This document shows positions 43,573-53,824 of a DNA stretch of 64,000 nucleotides, in pieces (the stretch's first letter is position 1; each line of letters starts with the position of its first letter). Origin of the DNA: Campylobacter concisus (GTDB lineage: Bacteria; Campylobacterota; Campylobacteria; Campylobacterales; Campylobacteraceae); assembly GCF_003048375.1 (NCBI RefSeq), contig NZ_CP021642.1:372001-436000 (forward strand). The letters are read 5' to 3'. The translations under genes were made by a program, and so were the position numbers. Below the pieces are notes generated by a model. The model was not told where the DNA came from and did no database searches. It was given only the letters and a program-made list of their open reading frames with translations.

Positions 43573-44655
43573 TTATTCGTATAAATTTATGCGTGAGCGA
43601 AGCTCGTCCAGTGTCTCTTTGACGCGCTTTTGTGTGAAGTCTTTTATCGTTTTGTCATCATCAACTAGCTGCATGCAGTATCTGATGTAGCCCTTGTATG
43701 CTAGCTCAGTGACGAGCCTTAGCTTCAAAGAGACGTTTTTTACTTCATCTGGTGAGAGCATGATGTCAAAATTTGCCTCCAACTCTTCGCCGTCTTTAAA
43801 ATTTGTAGCTTGTGAGCTTAATATGCTCATGCCGCCTTCTGAGATGTCATAAAGGCTGCCAACAAGCTCGCCTTGCTCGCCTTTTAGAGAAATTTTGGTA
43901 AAGCGGTTTGGCAAGACGCGCTGAAATTTTCTCTTGTTTGCATGCATGGTCGCTGTGCGCGAGAAATTTGAAAGGGTGACACTTTTATCGGCGATATTGT
44001 AGTCGATGATGTCGGCGCGAAGTTGCTTTGAGAAGAAGCTGTTTGGCAGGATAAAGCCCTTGCCATCTTGCTTCATAGCTAAAATTTGCATCATATCTAC
44101 GCGAAAAACGACGCTATCTTCTTTAACCTCTAAAATTTCGGCTTCGTATTTTATATTTAGTCCGTCGTATAAATTTAAAAACTCAGGGCGGACCTTGGCA
44201 TTTTTCATGCGTGTAAATGTGTTGATCGGATCTTCGTAAAAAAATGAGCCAGTATCGATCATCGTTTTTACCGTGGCTTCTTGGTGATCCTGCGTGTTAT
44301 ATAAAATTTCCTTCATTCTTGAGACAGCATTTACAAAATAGCCCACATATACTGCATCGTCGCAAGCATGACTAAAATTTAGTGTCAAATTTAAGAGCAA
44401 GAAATTTACTAGCTCATCTTTTGCGTTTAGTTTTGGTATTAGGCTGTTTAAGTCGTCGCGAATTTGTGTGGCATTTGGTTTTTGGATGAGTAGCGCGTCA
44501 AAGATACTCTCAAGGCAAATTTTCATCTGCTCGTGTGGCACTACAAGGGTTAGTTGTCTGCAAAATTTGATGCCCTCATCTATAAATTTAGCTCTTAAAC
44601 CAAGTATGCAATCCTCGCAATTTTCGACAAGTTCTTGCCTGCCCTTAAACTCCAT
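43573..44655 (-). CDS. PilZ-domain protein (c-di-GMP receptor candidate)
   Basis: A 360-residue cytoplasmic protein. The C-terminal PilZ domain (about 235-345) has the RxxxR signature in NKRKFQRVLPNRF and the [D/N]xSxxG signature in LYDISEGGMSIL, both needed for cyclic di-GMP binding. The N-terminal 230 residues are helical and unfamiliar, with possible metal- or partner-binding cysteines in CEDCILG. Its partner may be the HerA-like gene 8 bases downstream. In other bacteria PilZ proteins tune motility or surface attachment; the role here is open. Confidence 0.8.
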   Translation of the reverse strand: MEFKGRQELVENCEDCILGLRAKFIDEGIKFCRQLTLVVPHEQMKICLESIFDALLIQKPNATQIRDDLNSLIPKLNAKDELVNFLLLNLTLNFSHACDDAVYVGYFVNAVSRMKEILYNTQDHQEATVKTMIDTGSFFYEDPINTFTRMKNAKVRPEFLNLYDGLNIKYEAEILEVKEDSVVFRVDMMQILAMKQDGKGFILPNSFFSKQLRADIIDYNIADKSVTLSNFSRTATMHANKRKFQRVLPNRFTKISLKGEQGELVGSLYDISEGGMSILSSQATNFKDGEELEANFDIMLSPDEVKNVSLKLRLVTELAYKGYIRYCMQLVDDDKTIKDFTQKRVKETLDELRSRINLYE

Positions 44656-44741
44656 GGGGTCTCCAAAAAAGGTTATTTATTAAAACATCGCTATCATATA
44701 TAAAGTTATATTAAAAAAATATTTAAATTTGTGTAGAGAGG

Positions 44742-44771
44742 AAATTTCTAGGCAAAGCTGCCTAGAAATTT
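44742..44771 (-). terminator. Hairpin after ahpC
   Basis: AAATTTCTAGGCA (44742-44754) pairs perfectly with TGCCTAGAAATTT (44759-44771), a 13-bp stem with loop AAGC. The T-run after it is weak, but it lies directly past the ahpC stop and probably ends that transcript. Confidence 0.6.
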
Positions 44772-44777
44772 GAATAA

Positions 44778-45377
44778 TTATAGTTTGCTTTCGTTGTGTG
44801 AAAGGTAGTCAGCAACACCTTCAGTGCTTGGTTTCATACCAGCGTCACCTTTGTGCCAGCCAGCTGGGCAAACTTCACCGTGCTCGTTTGTAAATAACAT
44901 AGTATCTACCATTCTAATCATCTCGTCGATGTTTCTGCCAAGTGGTAGGTCATTTATAACTGCGTGGCGAACTGTGCCGTCTTTATCAAGTAAGAATGAT
45001 CCGCGAAGTGCTACGCCAGCATCTTCTAGAAGTACGTCAAAGCCACGAGCGATTGATTTTGTCATGTCAGCTACGATCGGGAAGCGAACTTTGCCGATAC
45101 CGCCTTTATTTACTGGAGTCTCTTTCCATGCAAAGTGTGAGAACTGGTTGTCGCAAGAAACCGCGATAACTTCGATACCGCGTGACTTGAACTCGTCATA
45201 TCTTTTATCAAATGCGATGATCTCGCTTGGGCAAACGAATGTAAAGTCCATTGGATAGAAGAATACAACAGCGCCTTTTTCGCCGATGTTTTTGTAAAGG
45301 TTGAAATCATTTACAATTTGATTGTTTCCTAAAACTGCTGCAGCTGTAAAGTCAGGTGCTTTTTTTGTTACTAACAT
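44778..45377 (-). CDS. ahpC: Alkyl hydroperoxide reductase / 2-Cys peroxiredoxin AhpC
   Basis: A 199-residue peroxiredoxin. The peroxidatic cysteine is in MDFTFVCPSEI (about residue 49), the resolving cysteine in GEVCPAGWHKGD (about 170), and SVDNQFSHFAWK-like catalytic surroundings read SCDNQFSHFAWKETP. It reduces hydrogen peroxide and organic peroxides in the cytoplasm. TTAAGGAG precedes the ATG. A TATAAT (minus strand, 45419-45414) and an AT-rich region up to 45574 contain the promoter. In C. jejuni ahpC is controlled by PerR and CosR; no operator was assigned here. Confidence 0.97.
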   Translation of the reverse strand: MLVTKKAPDFTAAAVLGNNQIVNDFNLYKNIGEKGAVVFFYPMDFTFVCPSEIIAFDKRYDEFKSRGIEVIAVSCDNQFSHFAWKETPVNKGGIGKVRFPIVADMTKSIARGFDVLLEDAGVALRGSFLLDKDGTVRHAVINDLPLGRNIDEMIRMVDTMLFTNEHGEVCPAGWHKGDAGMKPSTEGVADYLSHNESKL

Positions 45378-45574
45378 TTTTTCTCCTTAATAATAAATTT
45401 TATTGATTGCGAAATTATATCCATAAAAATTTAAATTCTAATTAAATAGATCTAAAAATTTAAAACAGTGTAATTTTAATATGCATTTGAAAATGAATGG
45501 AAATTTTTAAAAATTTATAGAAGATGTTGTAGAAATTTTATTAAATTTAAAGTTTTGGGTATAGAAGCGATTAA

Positions 45575-46579
45575 TTACAGATCGCTAAAATTTCTACCGC
45601 CAAATTTTAGTATCGCCGAACCCCAAGTAAAGCCACCACCAAATGCATCAAGAAGCAAAACAGAGCCATTTTTGATGCGCCCATCCTCGTAAGCATCATT
45701 TATAGCCATTGGGATCGAAGCAGAGCTTGTGTTGCCATATTTTGCAACTGTCAAAACACACTGCTCGTCTGTAAAATTTAGCCTATTTTTTACGGCGTCT
45801 ATTATCCTGATATTTGCTTGATGAGGTATGAAAAAGTCGATATCTTCGCTTTGCATTTTGTTTGCGTGTAAAATTTCTATCACGCTTTTGCTAAGCGTTT
45901 GAACCGCTATCTTAAAGACCTCATTCCCGCTCATGTGGATGAAATTTAGTCTATTTTTTAGCGTCTCATCGCTAGCTGGAAATGCACTACCACATCCTGG
46001 AGTTATCAAAAGCTCAGCCTGTCTGCCATCGCTTGCAGTGTGGATGTCGATGATCTCATTTTCTTCGCTAGCGCTTATCACAGCAGCGCCAGCTCCGTCA
46101 CCAAAAAGTATGCATGTGCTTCTATCTGTGTAGTCGATTATCGAGCTTAGTTTTTCAGCTCCTATGATCAAGACATTTTTCTTAGCACCACTTATGATAA
46201 GAGAATTTGCAAGCTCTAAAAGATAGATAAATCCTGTGCAAGCTGCGCTTATATCAAAAGCTGTAATGCCAAAATTTAAGCCTAAATTTGAAGCTATCTT
46301 GCAGGCAGTTGAAGGCATGCAAAGATGATCTGGAGATATCGTAGCGCAGATTACCGCGTCGATTTGTGATTTTTCAAGCCCTGAGCGTTTTATAGCTAGC
46401 TCAGCAGCTTTTGTGCCAAGATCGCTTGTTATCTCAGTCGTTGCGATATGTCTTTGTTCTATACCGGTTCGCTTCACTATCCACTCATCGCTCGTGTCGA
46501 CCATTTTTTCAAAATCAAAATTTGTTAAAATTTTTTCTGGGACATATGACGCAATGGAGATCAATGAAGCTTTTGGCAT
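45575..46579 (-). CDS. fabH: 3-oxoacyl-[acyl-carrier-protein] synthase III FabH
   Basis: A 334-residue enzyme starting fatty-acid synthesis from acetyl-CoA and malonyl-ACP. The catalytic cysteine is in [14 protein letters not shown] (C114), the histidine in [10 protein letters not shown], and the asparagine in [12 protein letters not shown]. The RTGIEQRH near residue 38 is typical. It is located 3 bases downstream of plsX, as in the common plsX-fabH cluster. Slightly longer than E. coli FabH. Confidence 0.96.
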   Translation of the reverse strand: MPKASLISIASYVPEKILTNFDFEKMVDTSDEWIVKRTGIEQRHIATTEITSDLGTKAAELAIKRSGLEKSQIDAVICATISPDHLCMPSTACKIASNLGLNFGITAFDISAACTGFIYLLELANSLIISGAKKNVLIIGAEKLSSIIDYTDRSTCILFGDGAGAAVISASEENEIIDIHTASDGRQAELLITPGCGSAFPASDETLKNRLNFIHMSGNEVFKIAVQTLSKSVIEILHANKMQSEDIDFFIPHQANIRIIDAVKNRLNFTDEQCVLTVAKYGNTSSASIPMAINDAYEDGRIKNGSVLLLDAFGGGFTWGSAILKFGGRNFSDL

Positions 46580-46582
46580 ATT

Positions 46583-47572
46583 TTACCTTGCAAAGTGTGA
46601 AAGTTCTTCTTCTATAACTTTATTTATATTCGAGTTAGCAAATTTAATTGCTTGAAAGATTGCATTTTTTATAGCTTTTGAGTTGCTTTTGCCGTGACTT
46701 ATGATGACGCAGCCATTTACGCCAAGAAGCGGAGCACCGCCATACTCATCGTAACTGACTTGTTTTTTTAGAGTTTTGAAAACTTTTCTCATAAGTACCG
46801 ATCCAGCCATAGCAAGGGGTGATTTTTTAACTTGCTTTTTGATGATCTTGCCTATGGCATCAGCGACGCCTTCGCTTGTTTTTAGTAGGATATTTCCCAT
46901 AAAACCGTCGCAAACCATGACATCAATGCTGCCATCAAAAATTTGATTGCCCTCTGCATTGCCAACGAAGCTATCAAGTCTAGAAACTAGTTTAAAAGCC
47001 TCTTTGCTGACTTCATTGCCTTTACTCTCTTCTTCGCCATTTGACAAAAGACCTACTTTTGGCTCTTTTCTGCCTAAAATTTCTTTTGCATAGGCTTCGC
47101 CCATTATGGCAAATTGAAATAAGTGTTCGCTTCTGCAATCAACATTTGCACCAACGTCCAAAACCAAAGTAGCTGTCTCTTTTGAATTAGGCATAAGCGT
47201 AGCGATCGCTGGACGAGATACATTTTTTAATCTACCAACTCTTAACGTAGCTAAACTCATAGTAGCACCGCTGTGACCAGCAGAAACGACAGCATCGACA
47301 TTTTTGTCTTTTAAAAGCTCAACAGCTTTGTAGATCGTGCTATCTTTTCTTTTAAGAGCGTCTGTCGCTCCGTCAGCCATAGAGATGACTTCGGTAGCTT
47401 CTATAAATTCTATATTTTTTAAATAGGGTTGTGGAATGAGTGGTTTTATGGCATTGCTATCGCCAACTAATACAGCTTTAAATTCTGCCTCTTTCAGTGC
47501 TTCGATAACGCCAGATATTATAGGTTCTGCACCAAAATCACCACCCATAGCATCAATAGCAATGCGAATCAT
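46583..47572 (-). CDS. plsX: Phosphate acyltransferase PlsX
   Basis: A 329-residue soluble enzyme turning acyl-ACP into acyl-phosphate for PlsY. It starts [14 protein letters not shown], with [49 protein letters not shown] and [19 protein letters not shown]. Normal length. It sits between rpmF (spacing 3 bases) and fabH. This L32-plsX-fabH order is widespread and links ribosome and lipid synthesis. Confidence 0.96.
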   Translation of the reverse strand: MIRIAIDAMGGDFGAEPIISGVIEALKEAEFKAVLVGDSNAIKPLIPQPYLKNIEFIEATEVISMADGATDALKRKDSTIYKAVELLKDKNVDAVVSAGHSGATMSLATLRVGRLKNVSRPAIATLMPNSKETATLVLDVGANVDCRSEHLFQFAIMGEAYAKEILGRKEPKVGLLSNGEEESKGNEVSKEAFKLVSRLDSFVGNAEGNQIFDGSIDVMVCDGFMGNILLKTSEGVADAIGKIIKKQVKKSPLAMAGSVLMRKVFKTLKKQVSYDEYGGAPLLGVNGCVIISHGKSNSKAIKNAIFQAIKFANSNINKVIEEELSHFAR

Positions 47573-47575
47573 ATT

Positions 47576-47722
47576 TTAGTATTCACCTGTTGTTTTGTTT
47601 ATGCGGTGAGGCATTTTCCAAGAACCATCTTTGTCTTTTACAGGCACTGGAAGTGTAACTTTGTAATGTGTTCTACGTTTTGCTGCACGAGAATGACTCA
47701 CTCTTCGCTTTGGTACTGCCAT
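47576..47722 (-). CDS. rpmF: 50S ribosomal protein L32
   Basis: A 48-residue protein starting [17 protein letters not shown], with [20 protein letters not shown] and ending [11 protein letters not shown]. This is the usual L32 sequence, without the zinc-binding cysteines found in some species. The ATG at 47722 is preceded by AAAGGAGAG. It lies between the DUF177 gene and plsX in one transcriptional direction. Confidence 0.95.
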   Translation of the reverse strand: MAVPKRRVSHSRAAKRRTHYKVTLPVPVKDKDGSWKMPHRINKTTGEY

Positions 47723-47733
47723 TTTACTCTCCT

Positions 47734-48093
47734 TTATAAATTTTTACATTTTTCACAATAAAAATAATCGCTCTTAAAAGCTTCTAACTCACTTTCAAAA
47801 ACTTCTTTTAAATCAATATTGCCATCAAAAAATTCAACCGTATCGCTAAGCTCATTTTCTCTGTCTTTATAGACACCGTCACTTAAATTTAGCTCTACGT
47901 CTTGATCGATAGGTAGCATAAATTCATCACCACATCGATCACAAATATATTTTATCTCGCCCTTTATAGTACCTTGGCATTTTACCAAAAAAGGATCTTT
48001 TCTTTTTAAAATTCCACTAAAAACTAGATCATTGTTTCTTACTAGCTCAAAGTTTATCTCTTTGTTTGCTATTTTAGAAAACGGAATAATCAA
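47734..48093 (-). CDS. DUF177/YceD-family protein
   Basis: A 119-residue protein upstream of rpmF, the position where the YceD (DUF177) family is almost always found. It has two cysteine pairs, [10 protein letters not shown] and [10 protein letters not shown], probably binding a metal, and a conserved acidic middle ([18 protein letters not shown]). In plants and bacteria this family is connected to 23S rRNA/large-subunit biogenesis. The start codon and function are inferred from length and position. Confidence 0.8.
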   Translation of the reverse strand: MIIPFSKIANKEINFELVRNNDLVFSGILKRKDPFLVKCQGTIKGEIKYICDRCGDEFMLPIDQDVELNLSDGVYKDRENELSDTVEFFDGNIDLKEVFESELEAFKSDYFYCEKCKNL

Positions 48094-48107
48094 GTTTTAG
48101 TCCAAAA

Positions 48108-48521
48108 TTAGCAAATTTCTCTTGAAGCAAAGAAGAAATTTATCTCATTTACAGCGTTTTCTAGGCTGTCACTTCCATGAACTGCGTTTGCATCAATGCT
48201 ATCAGCAAAATCAGCTCTAATAGTGCCAGGAGCTGCTTCTTTTGGGTTGGTTGCACCCATTAGCTCGCGGTTTTTAGCAACTGCATTTTCGCCCTCTAAA
48301 ACCATAACCACAACTGGTCCGCTTACCATAAAATCAACTAGATCGTTGAAGAAAGGTCTATTTTTATGAACTGCATAAAATGCTTTTGCATCGCATTTGC
48401 TAAGTTTGATTTTCTTTGCAGCTGCGATTCTTAAGCCATTGCTTTCAAATCTATCTATAATCTTTCCAACAACATTTTTCTTAACAGCGTCAGGCTTAAT
48501 AATAGAAAGTGTTCTTTGCAT
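48108..48521 (-). CDS. ndk: Nucleoside diphosphate kinase
   Basis: A 137-residue enzyme balancing nucleoside triphosphates. It begins [19 protein letters not shown]. It has [34 protein letters not shown], and [16 protein letters not shown] near the C-terminus. The catalytic histidine is the one in VHGSD. Normal length. It lies between the DUF177 gene and fdxA, as in C. jejuni. Confidence 0.97.
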   Translation of the reverse strand: MQRTLSIIKPDAVKKNVVGKIIDRFESNGLRIAAAKKIKLSKCDAKAFYAVHKNRPFFNDLVDFMVSGPVVVMVLEGENAVAKNRELMGATNPKEAAPGTIRADFADSIDANAVHGSDSLENAVNEINFFFASREIC

Positions 48522-48583
48522 AAATTTTCCTTAAAATTTAGGTTATTTAAATGAAGTTGGCAATTATATCAAATAAAGCTTAA

Positions 48584-48614
48584 AAATAAAATAGGCTCAA
48601 ATTTGAGCCTAAAT
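48584..48614 (-). terminator. Terminator after fdxA
   Basis: AGGCTCAAATTTGAGCCT (48593-48610) is a perfect 18-base inverted repeat. On the minus strand it is followed by ATTTTATTTTT. It ends the fdxA transcript before ndk. Confidence 0.75.
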
Positions 48615-48623
48615 TTTGTAAAT

Positions 48624-48908
48624 TTATTGGATAACCGGAGTACTGCCAGTGCGAGCATCAGCACCGATTTGATCACGTGAAGGTTGTCCTGCTACTACGG
48701 CATCCCAAACGATGCAACCATCAGTTGGACAGGCAGATGCACAGGCTGGCTCGTCGTTGTAGCCTACGCACTCAACGCATTTGTTTGAATAAACATAGTA
48801 TGTATCTGCTCCAGTTGGGTTATCGCTATCATCAACAATAGCTGAAACTGGGCACTCATCGATGCATGAACCACAGCTTATGCATATATCGGTTATTTTT
48901 ACAGACAT
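48624..48908 (-). CDS. fdxA: 2[4Fe-4S] ferredoxin FdxA
   Basis: A 94-residue electron carrier. The first cluster motif is CISCGSCIDECPVS (about 9-22). The second is CVECVGYNDEPACASACPTD (about 42-61), with extra residues between the cysteines as in Campylobacter/Allochromatium-type ferredoxins. The C-terminal tail is short. In C. jejuni, fdxA is iron-induced and divergent from ahpC; here ahpC has moved elsewhere and uvrA is divergent. Confidence 0.94.
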   Translation of the reverse strand: MSVKITDICISCGSCIDECPVSAIVDDSDNPTGADTYYVYSNKCVECVGYNDEPACASACPTDGCIVWDAVVAGQPSRDQIGADARTGSTPVIQ

Positions 48909-49081
48909 TTTTTCTCCTTAAATAAAATTTTGGCGTAGAATATCAAAAAAAACTGAAAATGATATAAATATACTCTTAAATTTTCATAGCACGCTTAATT
49001 TCTTTAAACTACTTTATAAAGTTTTTATCACTTTTAGACTAAATTTACAGATTAAAATTTTAAAAAGGTCGTATAAATTTA

Positions 49082-51910
49082 ATGAATGATACTATAAAAA
49101 TAACTGGCGCCAGAGAGCACAATCTTAAAAATTTAAACCTTGAAATTCCTAAAAATAAATTAGTAGTTTTTACCGGCCTTAGCGGCAGTGGTAAGAGCAC
49201 GCTAGCCTTTGACACGCTCTATGCCGAGGGGCAGCGCAGGTATATGGAGAGCCTTAGCAGCTACGCTAGGCAGTTTTTAGACCGTGTGGGCAAGCCTGAT
49301 GTTGATAAGATCGAGGGTTTAACGCCTGCAATTGCGATCGATCAAAAGACAACTTCAAAAAATCCTCGCTCAACGGTTGGCACGATCACTGAAATTTATG
49401 ATTATCTAAGGCTTTTATACGCAAGGGTTGGCGTGCAGCACTGCCATAAATGCGGCAAACCTATCTCAAAAATGAGTGCGAGCGACATCATAAATGAAAT
49501 TTCAAAGCTCCCACTTGGCGCAAAGGTGATCATCTATGCGCCGCTAGTTCGTGAGAAAAAGGGCACATGGGCAGACTTGATCGAAAATTTACGCCAAAAA
49601 GGCTTTGTAAGGGCGCAGATAGATGGCGTGGTGGTGAGGCTTGACGAGGAGATCGAGCTTGCAAAAACGAAAAAACACACGATAAAGGTCATCGTTGATA
49701 GGATCGCCATCGATGAGCAAAATCACGAGCGCCTAGCAAGTGACGTTGAAAAGGCGCTAAATGAGAGCTTTGGCGAGGTCGAGATAGAGATCGCAAACGC
49801 TGACGAGCTGGGCTTAAAAGAGAGTTTTATACACTACAGCGAGCACATGGCTTGTTTTGACTGCAAAATTTCATTTACGCCGCTTGAGCCGCTAAGCTTT
49901 AGCTTTAACTCGCCAAAGGGCGCTTGCGAGCACTGCGACGGACTTGGCATAAGATATAGCCTAGATATGAGCAAGATCATCGACGAGGAAAAGTCGATAG
50001 AAAACGGCGCAATAAAGCTACTTTACGGCTACAATATGAGCTATTACTATAAATTTTTACTTGCTTTTTGCGAGCAAAACGGCATCGATATCAAAAAGCC
50101 ATATTACGAGCTTAGCGAAGATGAAAAGAGGCTCGTTTTATATGGCAACGTCAAGGATGTTGAGTTTTTTTGGAAGCGAAATAAACTGCTTAGAAAATTT
50201 GATGGTGTGGTCAAAATTTCACACGGGCTTTTGAAGGATTATAAGGACTTTGACGAGTATATGAGCGAGAAAATTTGTGACGCTTGTAATGGCCACAGAC
50301 TAAAGCCTCAAAGCTTAGCGGTCAAGGTCGCTGGCCTTGGGCTTGGTGAAATTTTAGATATGAGCATAGAAAACTGCACCGCATTTTTCTCAAATGAGAA
50401 AAATTTTGCCTACCTAAGTGACTACGATAAGGCGATCGCAAAGCCTATCTTAAAAGAGATCAACGAGAGGCTTTTCTTTTTGTATGACGTGGGGCTTGGC
50501 TACTTGTCGCTTGGGCGCGACGCTAGGACGATCAGCGGTGGCGAGGCACAGCGCATCAGGATCGCGAGCCAGATAGGAAGTGGGCTCAGTGGCGTCATGT
50601 ATGTGCTTGATGAGCCAAGTATCGGCCTTCACGAGCGAGATACGTTAAAACTCATAAAGACGCTTAGAAATTTGCAAGCTAAAGGCAACTCCGTGATCGT
50701 CGTCGAGCATGATAAAAAGACGATAGAGGAGGCTGACTATATCGTAGATATCGGTCCTGGAGCTGGTAAATTTGGCGGTAGCGTGGTCTTTGCAGGCACG
50801 GCAAAAGAGCTTTTAAGCTCAGATACCCAGACTGCACAATACATAAACGGCAAGAAAAAGATCGACTATCAAAAAAATAGAAAAGCTGAGAAGTGGCTCG
50901 AAATTTCAAATGTAAATATCAACAATATCTCAAATTTAACCGCTAAATTTCCACTTAGAAACCTTGTTGGCATCACTGGTGTCTCAGGATCTGGCAAGAG
51001 CTCGCTAGTGCTTCAGACCTTGCTTCCAGAGGCGCAGGAGCAGCTAAATAGAGCTAAAAAAGTGAAAAAAATAGCTGGGGTAAATTTAAACGGACTTGAG
51101 AATTTAGACAAGGTCATATACCTCGATCAAAGCCCGATCGGCCGCACTCCACGCTCAAATCCAGCGACTTATACCGGCGTGATGGACGAGATAAGAAATT
51201 TGTTTGCGCAGACTAAAGAGGCCAAGCTTAGAGGCTATAAAATAGGGCGCTTTAGTTTCAACGTCAAAGGTGGGCGCTGCGAGAAGTGCCAAGGCGAGGG
51301 TGAGATCACGATCGAGATGCACTTTTTGCCTGATATAAACGTGGTTTGTGATGTTTGTAATGGCGCTAGATATAACGCTCAGACCTTGGAAATTTTATAC
51401 AAAGGCAAAAATATCGCCGAGGTGCTAAATATGAGCATAGATGAAGCGGTTGAGTTTTTTAAGGCTGTGCCAAAGATCGCTTCAAAGCTCACCACACTGC
51501 AAGACGTGGGGCTTGGTTACATCACGCTTGGACAAAACGCAGTCACACTTAGTGGCGGTGAGGCGCAGCGTGTGAAGCTAGCAAAAGAGCTTAGTAGAAG
51601 TGACACTGGAAATACACTTTACATCCTTGATGAACCAACGACGGGACTTCATTTTGCAGATGTTGATAGGCTAGTAAAGGTGCTAAATCACCTGGTCGAT
51701 CTTGGAAATTCAGTCTTTGTGATCGAGCATAATATGGATGTTATCAAAAACTGCGACTATATCGTAGATATGGGACCAGAAGGCGGTGCAAAAGGCGGTA
51801 AAGTAATAGCGTGTGGCAGCGTCAAAGAGGTAGCTAAAAACTACAAAAAAACTGGCAGCTACACAGGGGAATTCCTAGCGCAAGAGCTTGCTTTGTTAAA
51901 AGCGAAATAA
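49082..51910 (+). CDS. uvrA: Excinuclease ABC subunit A (UvrA)
   Basis: A 942-residue DNA damage sensor for nucleotide excision repair. Two ABC-type ATPase units are present. The first has Walker A VVFTGLSGSGKSTLAFDTLY, a zinc-binding module CHKCGKP ... CFDC and ... CEHCDGLG, and signature SGGEAQRIRIASQIGSGLSG. The second has Walker A GITGVSGSGKSSLVLQTLLP, a zinc finger CEKCQGEGEITI ... CDVCNGARY, signature LSGGEAQRVKLAKEL and Walker B TLYILDEPTTGLHFADVD. Full length. Convergent with rpmA. Confidence 0.98.
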   Translation: MNDTIKITGAREHNLKNLNLEIPKNKLVVFTGLSGSGKSTLAFDTLYAEGQRRYMESLSSYARQFLDRVGKPDVDKIEGLTPAIAIDQKTTSKNPRSTVGTITEIYDYLRLLYARVGVQHCHKCGKPISKMSASDIINEISKLPLGAKVIIYAPLVREKKGTWADLIENLRQKGFVRAQIDGVVVRLDEEIELAKTKKHTIKVIVDRIAIDEQNHERLASDVEKALNESFGEVEIEIANADELGLKESFIHYSEHMACFDCKISFTPLEPLSFSFNSPKGACEHCDGLGIRYSLDMSKIIDEEKSIENGAIKLLYGYNMSYYYKFLLAFCEQNGIDIKKPYYELSEDEKRLVLYGNVKDVEFFWKRNKLLRKFDGVVKISHGLLKDYKDFDEYMSEKICDACNGHRLKPQSLAVKVAGLGLGEILDMSIENCTAFFSNEKNFAYLSDYDKAIAKPILKEINERLFFLYDVGLGYLSLGRDARTISGGEAQRIRIASQIGSGLSGVMYVLDEPSIGLHERDTLKLIKTLRNLQAKGNSVIVVEHDKKTIEEADYIVDIGPGAGKFGGSVVFAGTAKELLSSDTQTAQYINGKKKIDYQKNRKAEKWLEISNVNINNISNLTAKFPLRNLVGITGVSGSGKSSLVLQTLLPEAQEQLNRAKKVKKIAGVNLNGLENLDKVIYLDQSPIGRTPRSNPATYTGVMDEIRNLFAQTKEAKLRGYKIGRFSFNVKGGRCEKCQGEGEITIEMHFLPDINVVCDVCNGARYNAQTLEILYKGKNIAEVLNMSIDEAVEFFKAVPKIASKLTTLQDVGLGYITLGQNAVTLSGGEAQRVKLAKELSRSDTGNTLYILDEPTTGLHFADVDRLVKVLNHLVDLGNSVFVIEHNMDVIKNCDYIVDMGPEGGAKGGKVIACGSVKEVAKNYKKTGSYTGEFLAQELALLKAK

Positions 51911-52000
51911 AATAAATTTATATGGTTTGTATTTGTCTAAAATGCCAAGCTATATAATATGTAAGATAAATTAAATTTATTAAATTTTTAAGTGGATTTA

Positions 52001-52024
52001 AAAGAAAAAGGGGCGAATGCCCCT
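52001..52024 (-). terminator. Terminator of the rplU-rpmA operon
   Basis: AGGGGC (52009-52014) pairs with GCCCCT (52019-52024) around GAAT. On the minus strand the stem is followed by TTTTCTTTT. It lies just past the rpmA stop. Confidence 0.85.
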
Positions 52025-52028
52025 GGGA

Positions 52029-52286
52029 TTATGCAGCTGGATAAACAGATACTTTTTTTCTGTTTTTATCAAGTCTTTCAAATTTTACAAAGCCATCGAC
52101 TAATGCAAAAATAGTGTGATCTTTGCCAAGACCTACGTTATTTCCAGCGTGAGTTGCTGTTCCTCTTTGGCGGATGATTATATTTCCAGCACGAACGAAC
52201 TCACCACCAAATTTCTTAACACCTAATCGGCGTCCGATACTATCACGGTTATTTTGGGTTGAACCTTGACCTTTTTTGTGTGCCAT
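52029..52286 (-). CDS. rpmA: 50S ribosomal protein L27
   Basis: An 85-residue protein with the conserved start [20 protein letters not shown], then [20 protein letters not shown] and [20 protein letters not shown]. No N-terminal cleavage extension of the Firmicutes type is seen. It lies 11 bases after rplU, the usual L21-L27 pair. The gene obg, which commonly follows, is not present here. Confidence 0.97.
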   Translation of the reverse strand: MAHKKGQGSTQNNRDSIGRRLGVKKFGGEFVRAGNIIIRQRGTATHAGNNVGLGKDHTIFALVDGFVKFERLDKNRKKVSVYPAA

Positions 52287-52297
52287 ATCTTATCTCC

Positions 52298-52612
52298 TTA
52301 AGCTGCGATACTTACGACTTTTACACGTGTAAATTGTCTTCTAAAGCCGCGTTTTAGTTTTGAGTCTTTACGTCTGCGTTTTTTGTAGATAACTACTTTT
52401 TTGTCTTTGCCTTCATTAACGACCTCAAGAACAACTTTTGCACCCTTAACAAATGGCGCACCTACCTTTACTTCGCCGTCGTTTACAGCTAAAACTTCTG
52501 TAATCTCAACGGTTGATTTAGCTTCAGCGCTAAAGTGATCTAGCTTAAGGAACTCGCCCTCGCTAACACGATATTGCTTACCGCCATGCTTAAATATAGC
52601 GTATTTTGACAT
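52298..52612 (-). CDS. rplU: 50S ribosomal protein L21
   Basis: A 104-residue protein beginning [20 protein letters not shown], with [20 protein letters not shown] and the basic tail [20 protein letters not shown], which is typical L21. First gene of the rplU-rpmA operon. TAGGTA-type weak binding site; promoter sequences lie in 52613-52719. Confidence 0.97.
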   Translation of the reverse strand: MSKYAIFKHGGKQYRVSEGEFLKLDHFSAEAKSTVEITEVLAVNDGEVKVGAPFVKGAKVVLEVVNEGKDKKVVIYKKRRRKDSKLKRGFRRQFTRVKVVSIAA

Positions 52613-52719
52613 ACTCTACCTTTCTAAAATTTGGTAAGACCAAAAAGCACTTTTTTGCAAAAGATTTATGGAGCTTTGTTGGTTGTAAGGTGTGAATGTT
52701 AGCCAAAAGTTTATAAATT

Positions 52720-53682
52720 CTACTTTAATGCCCCTGATCTTATGATCTTGTCGGCTAAATTTCTTATCATAGATGTGTGATCTAAGAAAAATGTTTTGTC
52801 GCTTGGCAAGTGTGGCTGATATACCAGCGTTTTAGCTGCTGGAGCGCTTAAGATCACATTTATCAGTTCAAGCTCGGGTGGAAAAGTAAAATAAAGTTTT
52901 GGCTTGGGAATTTCGTTTTGAAAGAGCCTCTGCGCATAAAATTTACTGAAATTTTCGTTTTTTGGTAGCTTTATCTCTTTAAAGAGTTCAAGCGGTAAAA
53001 AGTAGCGCGCCAAGGCATGAAGTCCGTGCGCAAAGATGTAGAGGCGTTTTTCAAATTTGGGCGCATCTGTCCTGCCAAAAGTGGAGCAAAATTTCTGCAA
53101 ATGCTCGCTCATAGCAGCCGTATCTTTTTCATGCAAGGCAAGCACAAATTTAACCGCCTCTCTTTCGTTTGCTGGCTTTTTAGACTCTGCAAAAGTGCGA
53201 GCTTTTTCTAGGGCAGGGGCAAGTAAATTTTCATCTTGCCAAAGCATCGCAGTGAGCAGATCATGCATAACACATAGAAATTTATAGCCGTTTTTGCTAG
53301 GTGGCAGGCCTTTTGGAAAGATGCTTGCCATACTATCTGTGTCGCCACAAGCGATAGCAAAAAACGCTGGTATGAGCTTCTCGCACTGGTCATATCCACC
53401 GCTGCATCCTGGGAGTAAATTTAGCTTAGCGTATTGAAAAATGAGATCATTTAGTGCCTCGGCGTCGCCATCAGCTAGGCACTTTTCAAGGCAAAAGTCG
53501 TATCGTCTAGCTCTTGAAAAAGAGAGCAATCGTATGAGCTCACATAAAAAGTCGTATTCATTTAAATTTTTCTCTTTTATTTCAGCGTAAATGCTTGCAT
53601 ACTCATCTAAAAGTAGCTCTTCGTCGCTTTTTGGCGGTTTTTTAGCTTTAAAAATATTAAACAAGCCTTCTAAAAATGACAT
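52720..53682 (-). CDS. Hypothetical protein, 320 residues
   Basis: The start at 53682 (MSFLEGLFNIFKAKKPP) is preceded by AAGGAGAGG; an upstream in-frame ATG at 53751 has no binding site. The protein is helical and hydrophilic without signal peptide or membrane segments. Several paired-helix stretches (YDFCLEKCLADGDAEALNDL; AREAVKFVLALHEKDTAAMS-like) suggest a tetratricopeptide-like or Sel1-like repeat solenoid, but no consensus is exact. Cysteines are spread through the first half. It stands alone between rplU and the divergent flhB. I do not recognise the family. Confidence 0.7.
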   Translation of the reverse strand: MSFLEGLFNIFKAKKPPKSDEELLLDEYASIYAEIKEKNLNEYDFLCELIRLLSFSRARRYDFCLEKCLADGDAEALNDLIFQYAKLNLLPGCSGGYDQCEKLIPAFFAIACGDTDSMASIFPKGLPPSKNGYKFLCVMHDLLTAMLWQDENLLAPALEKARTFAESKKPANEREAVKFVLALHEKDTAAMSEHLQKFCSTFGRTDAPKFEKRLYIFAHGLHALARYFLPLELFKEIKLPKNENFSKFYAQRLFQNEIPKPKLYFTFPPELELINVILSAPAAKTLVYQPHLPSDKTFFLDHTSMIRNLADKIIRSGALK

Positions 53683-53824
53683 TTTGCCTCTCCTTATTTT
53701 TGCTAATTTTAGCCAAAAACGCCTAAAATGGCTTAGTTTTTTGAATTGCAAAAGTTAAATTTAGCGGATAGTTTAACCGCATTTTGGCTATAATCGCCCA
53801 AATTTAAGCGAGCTTAGGACAAAG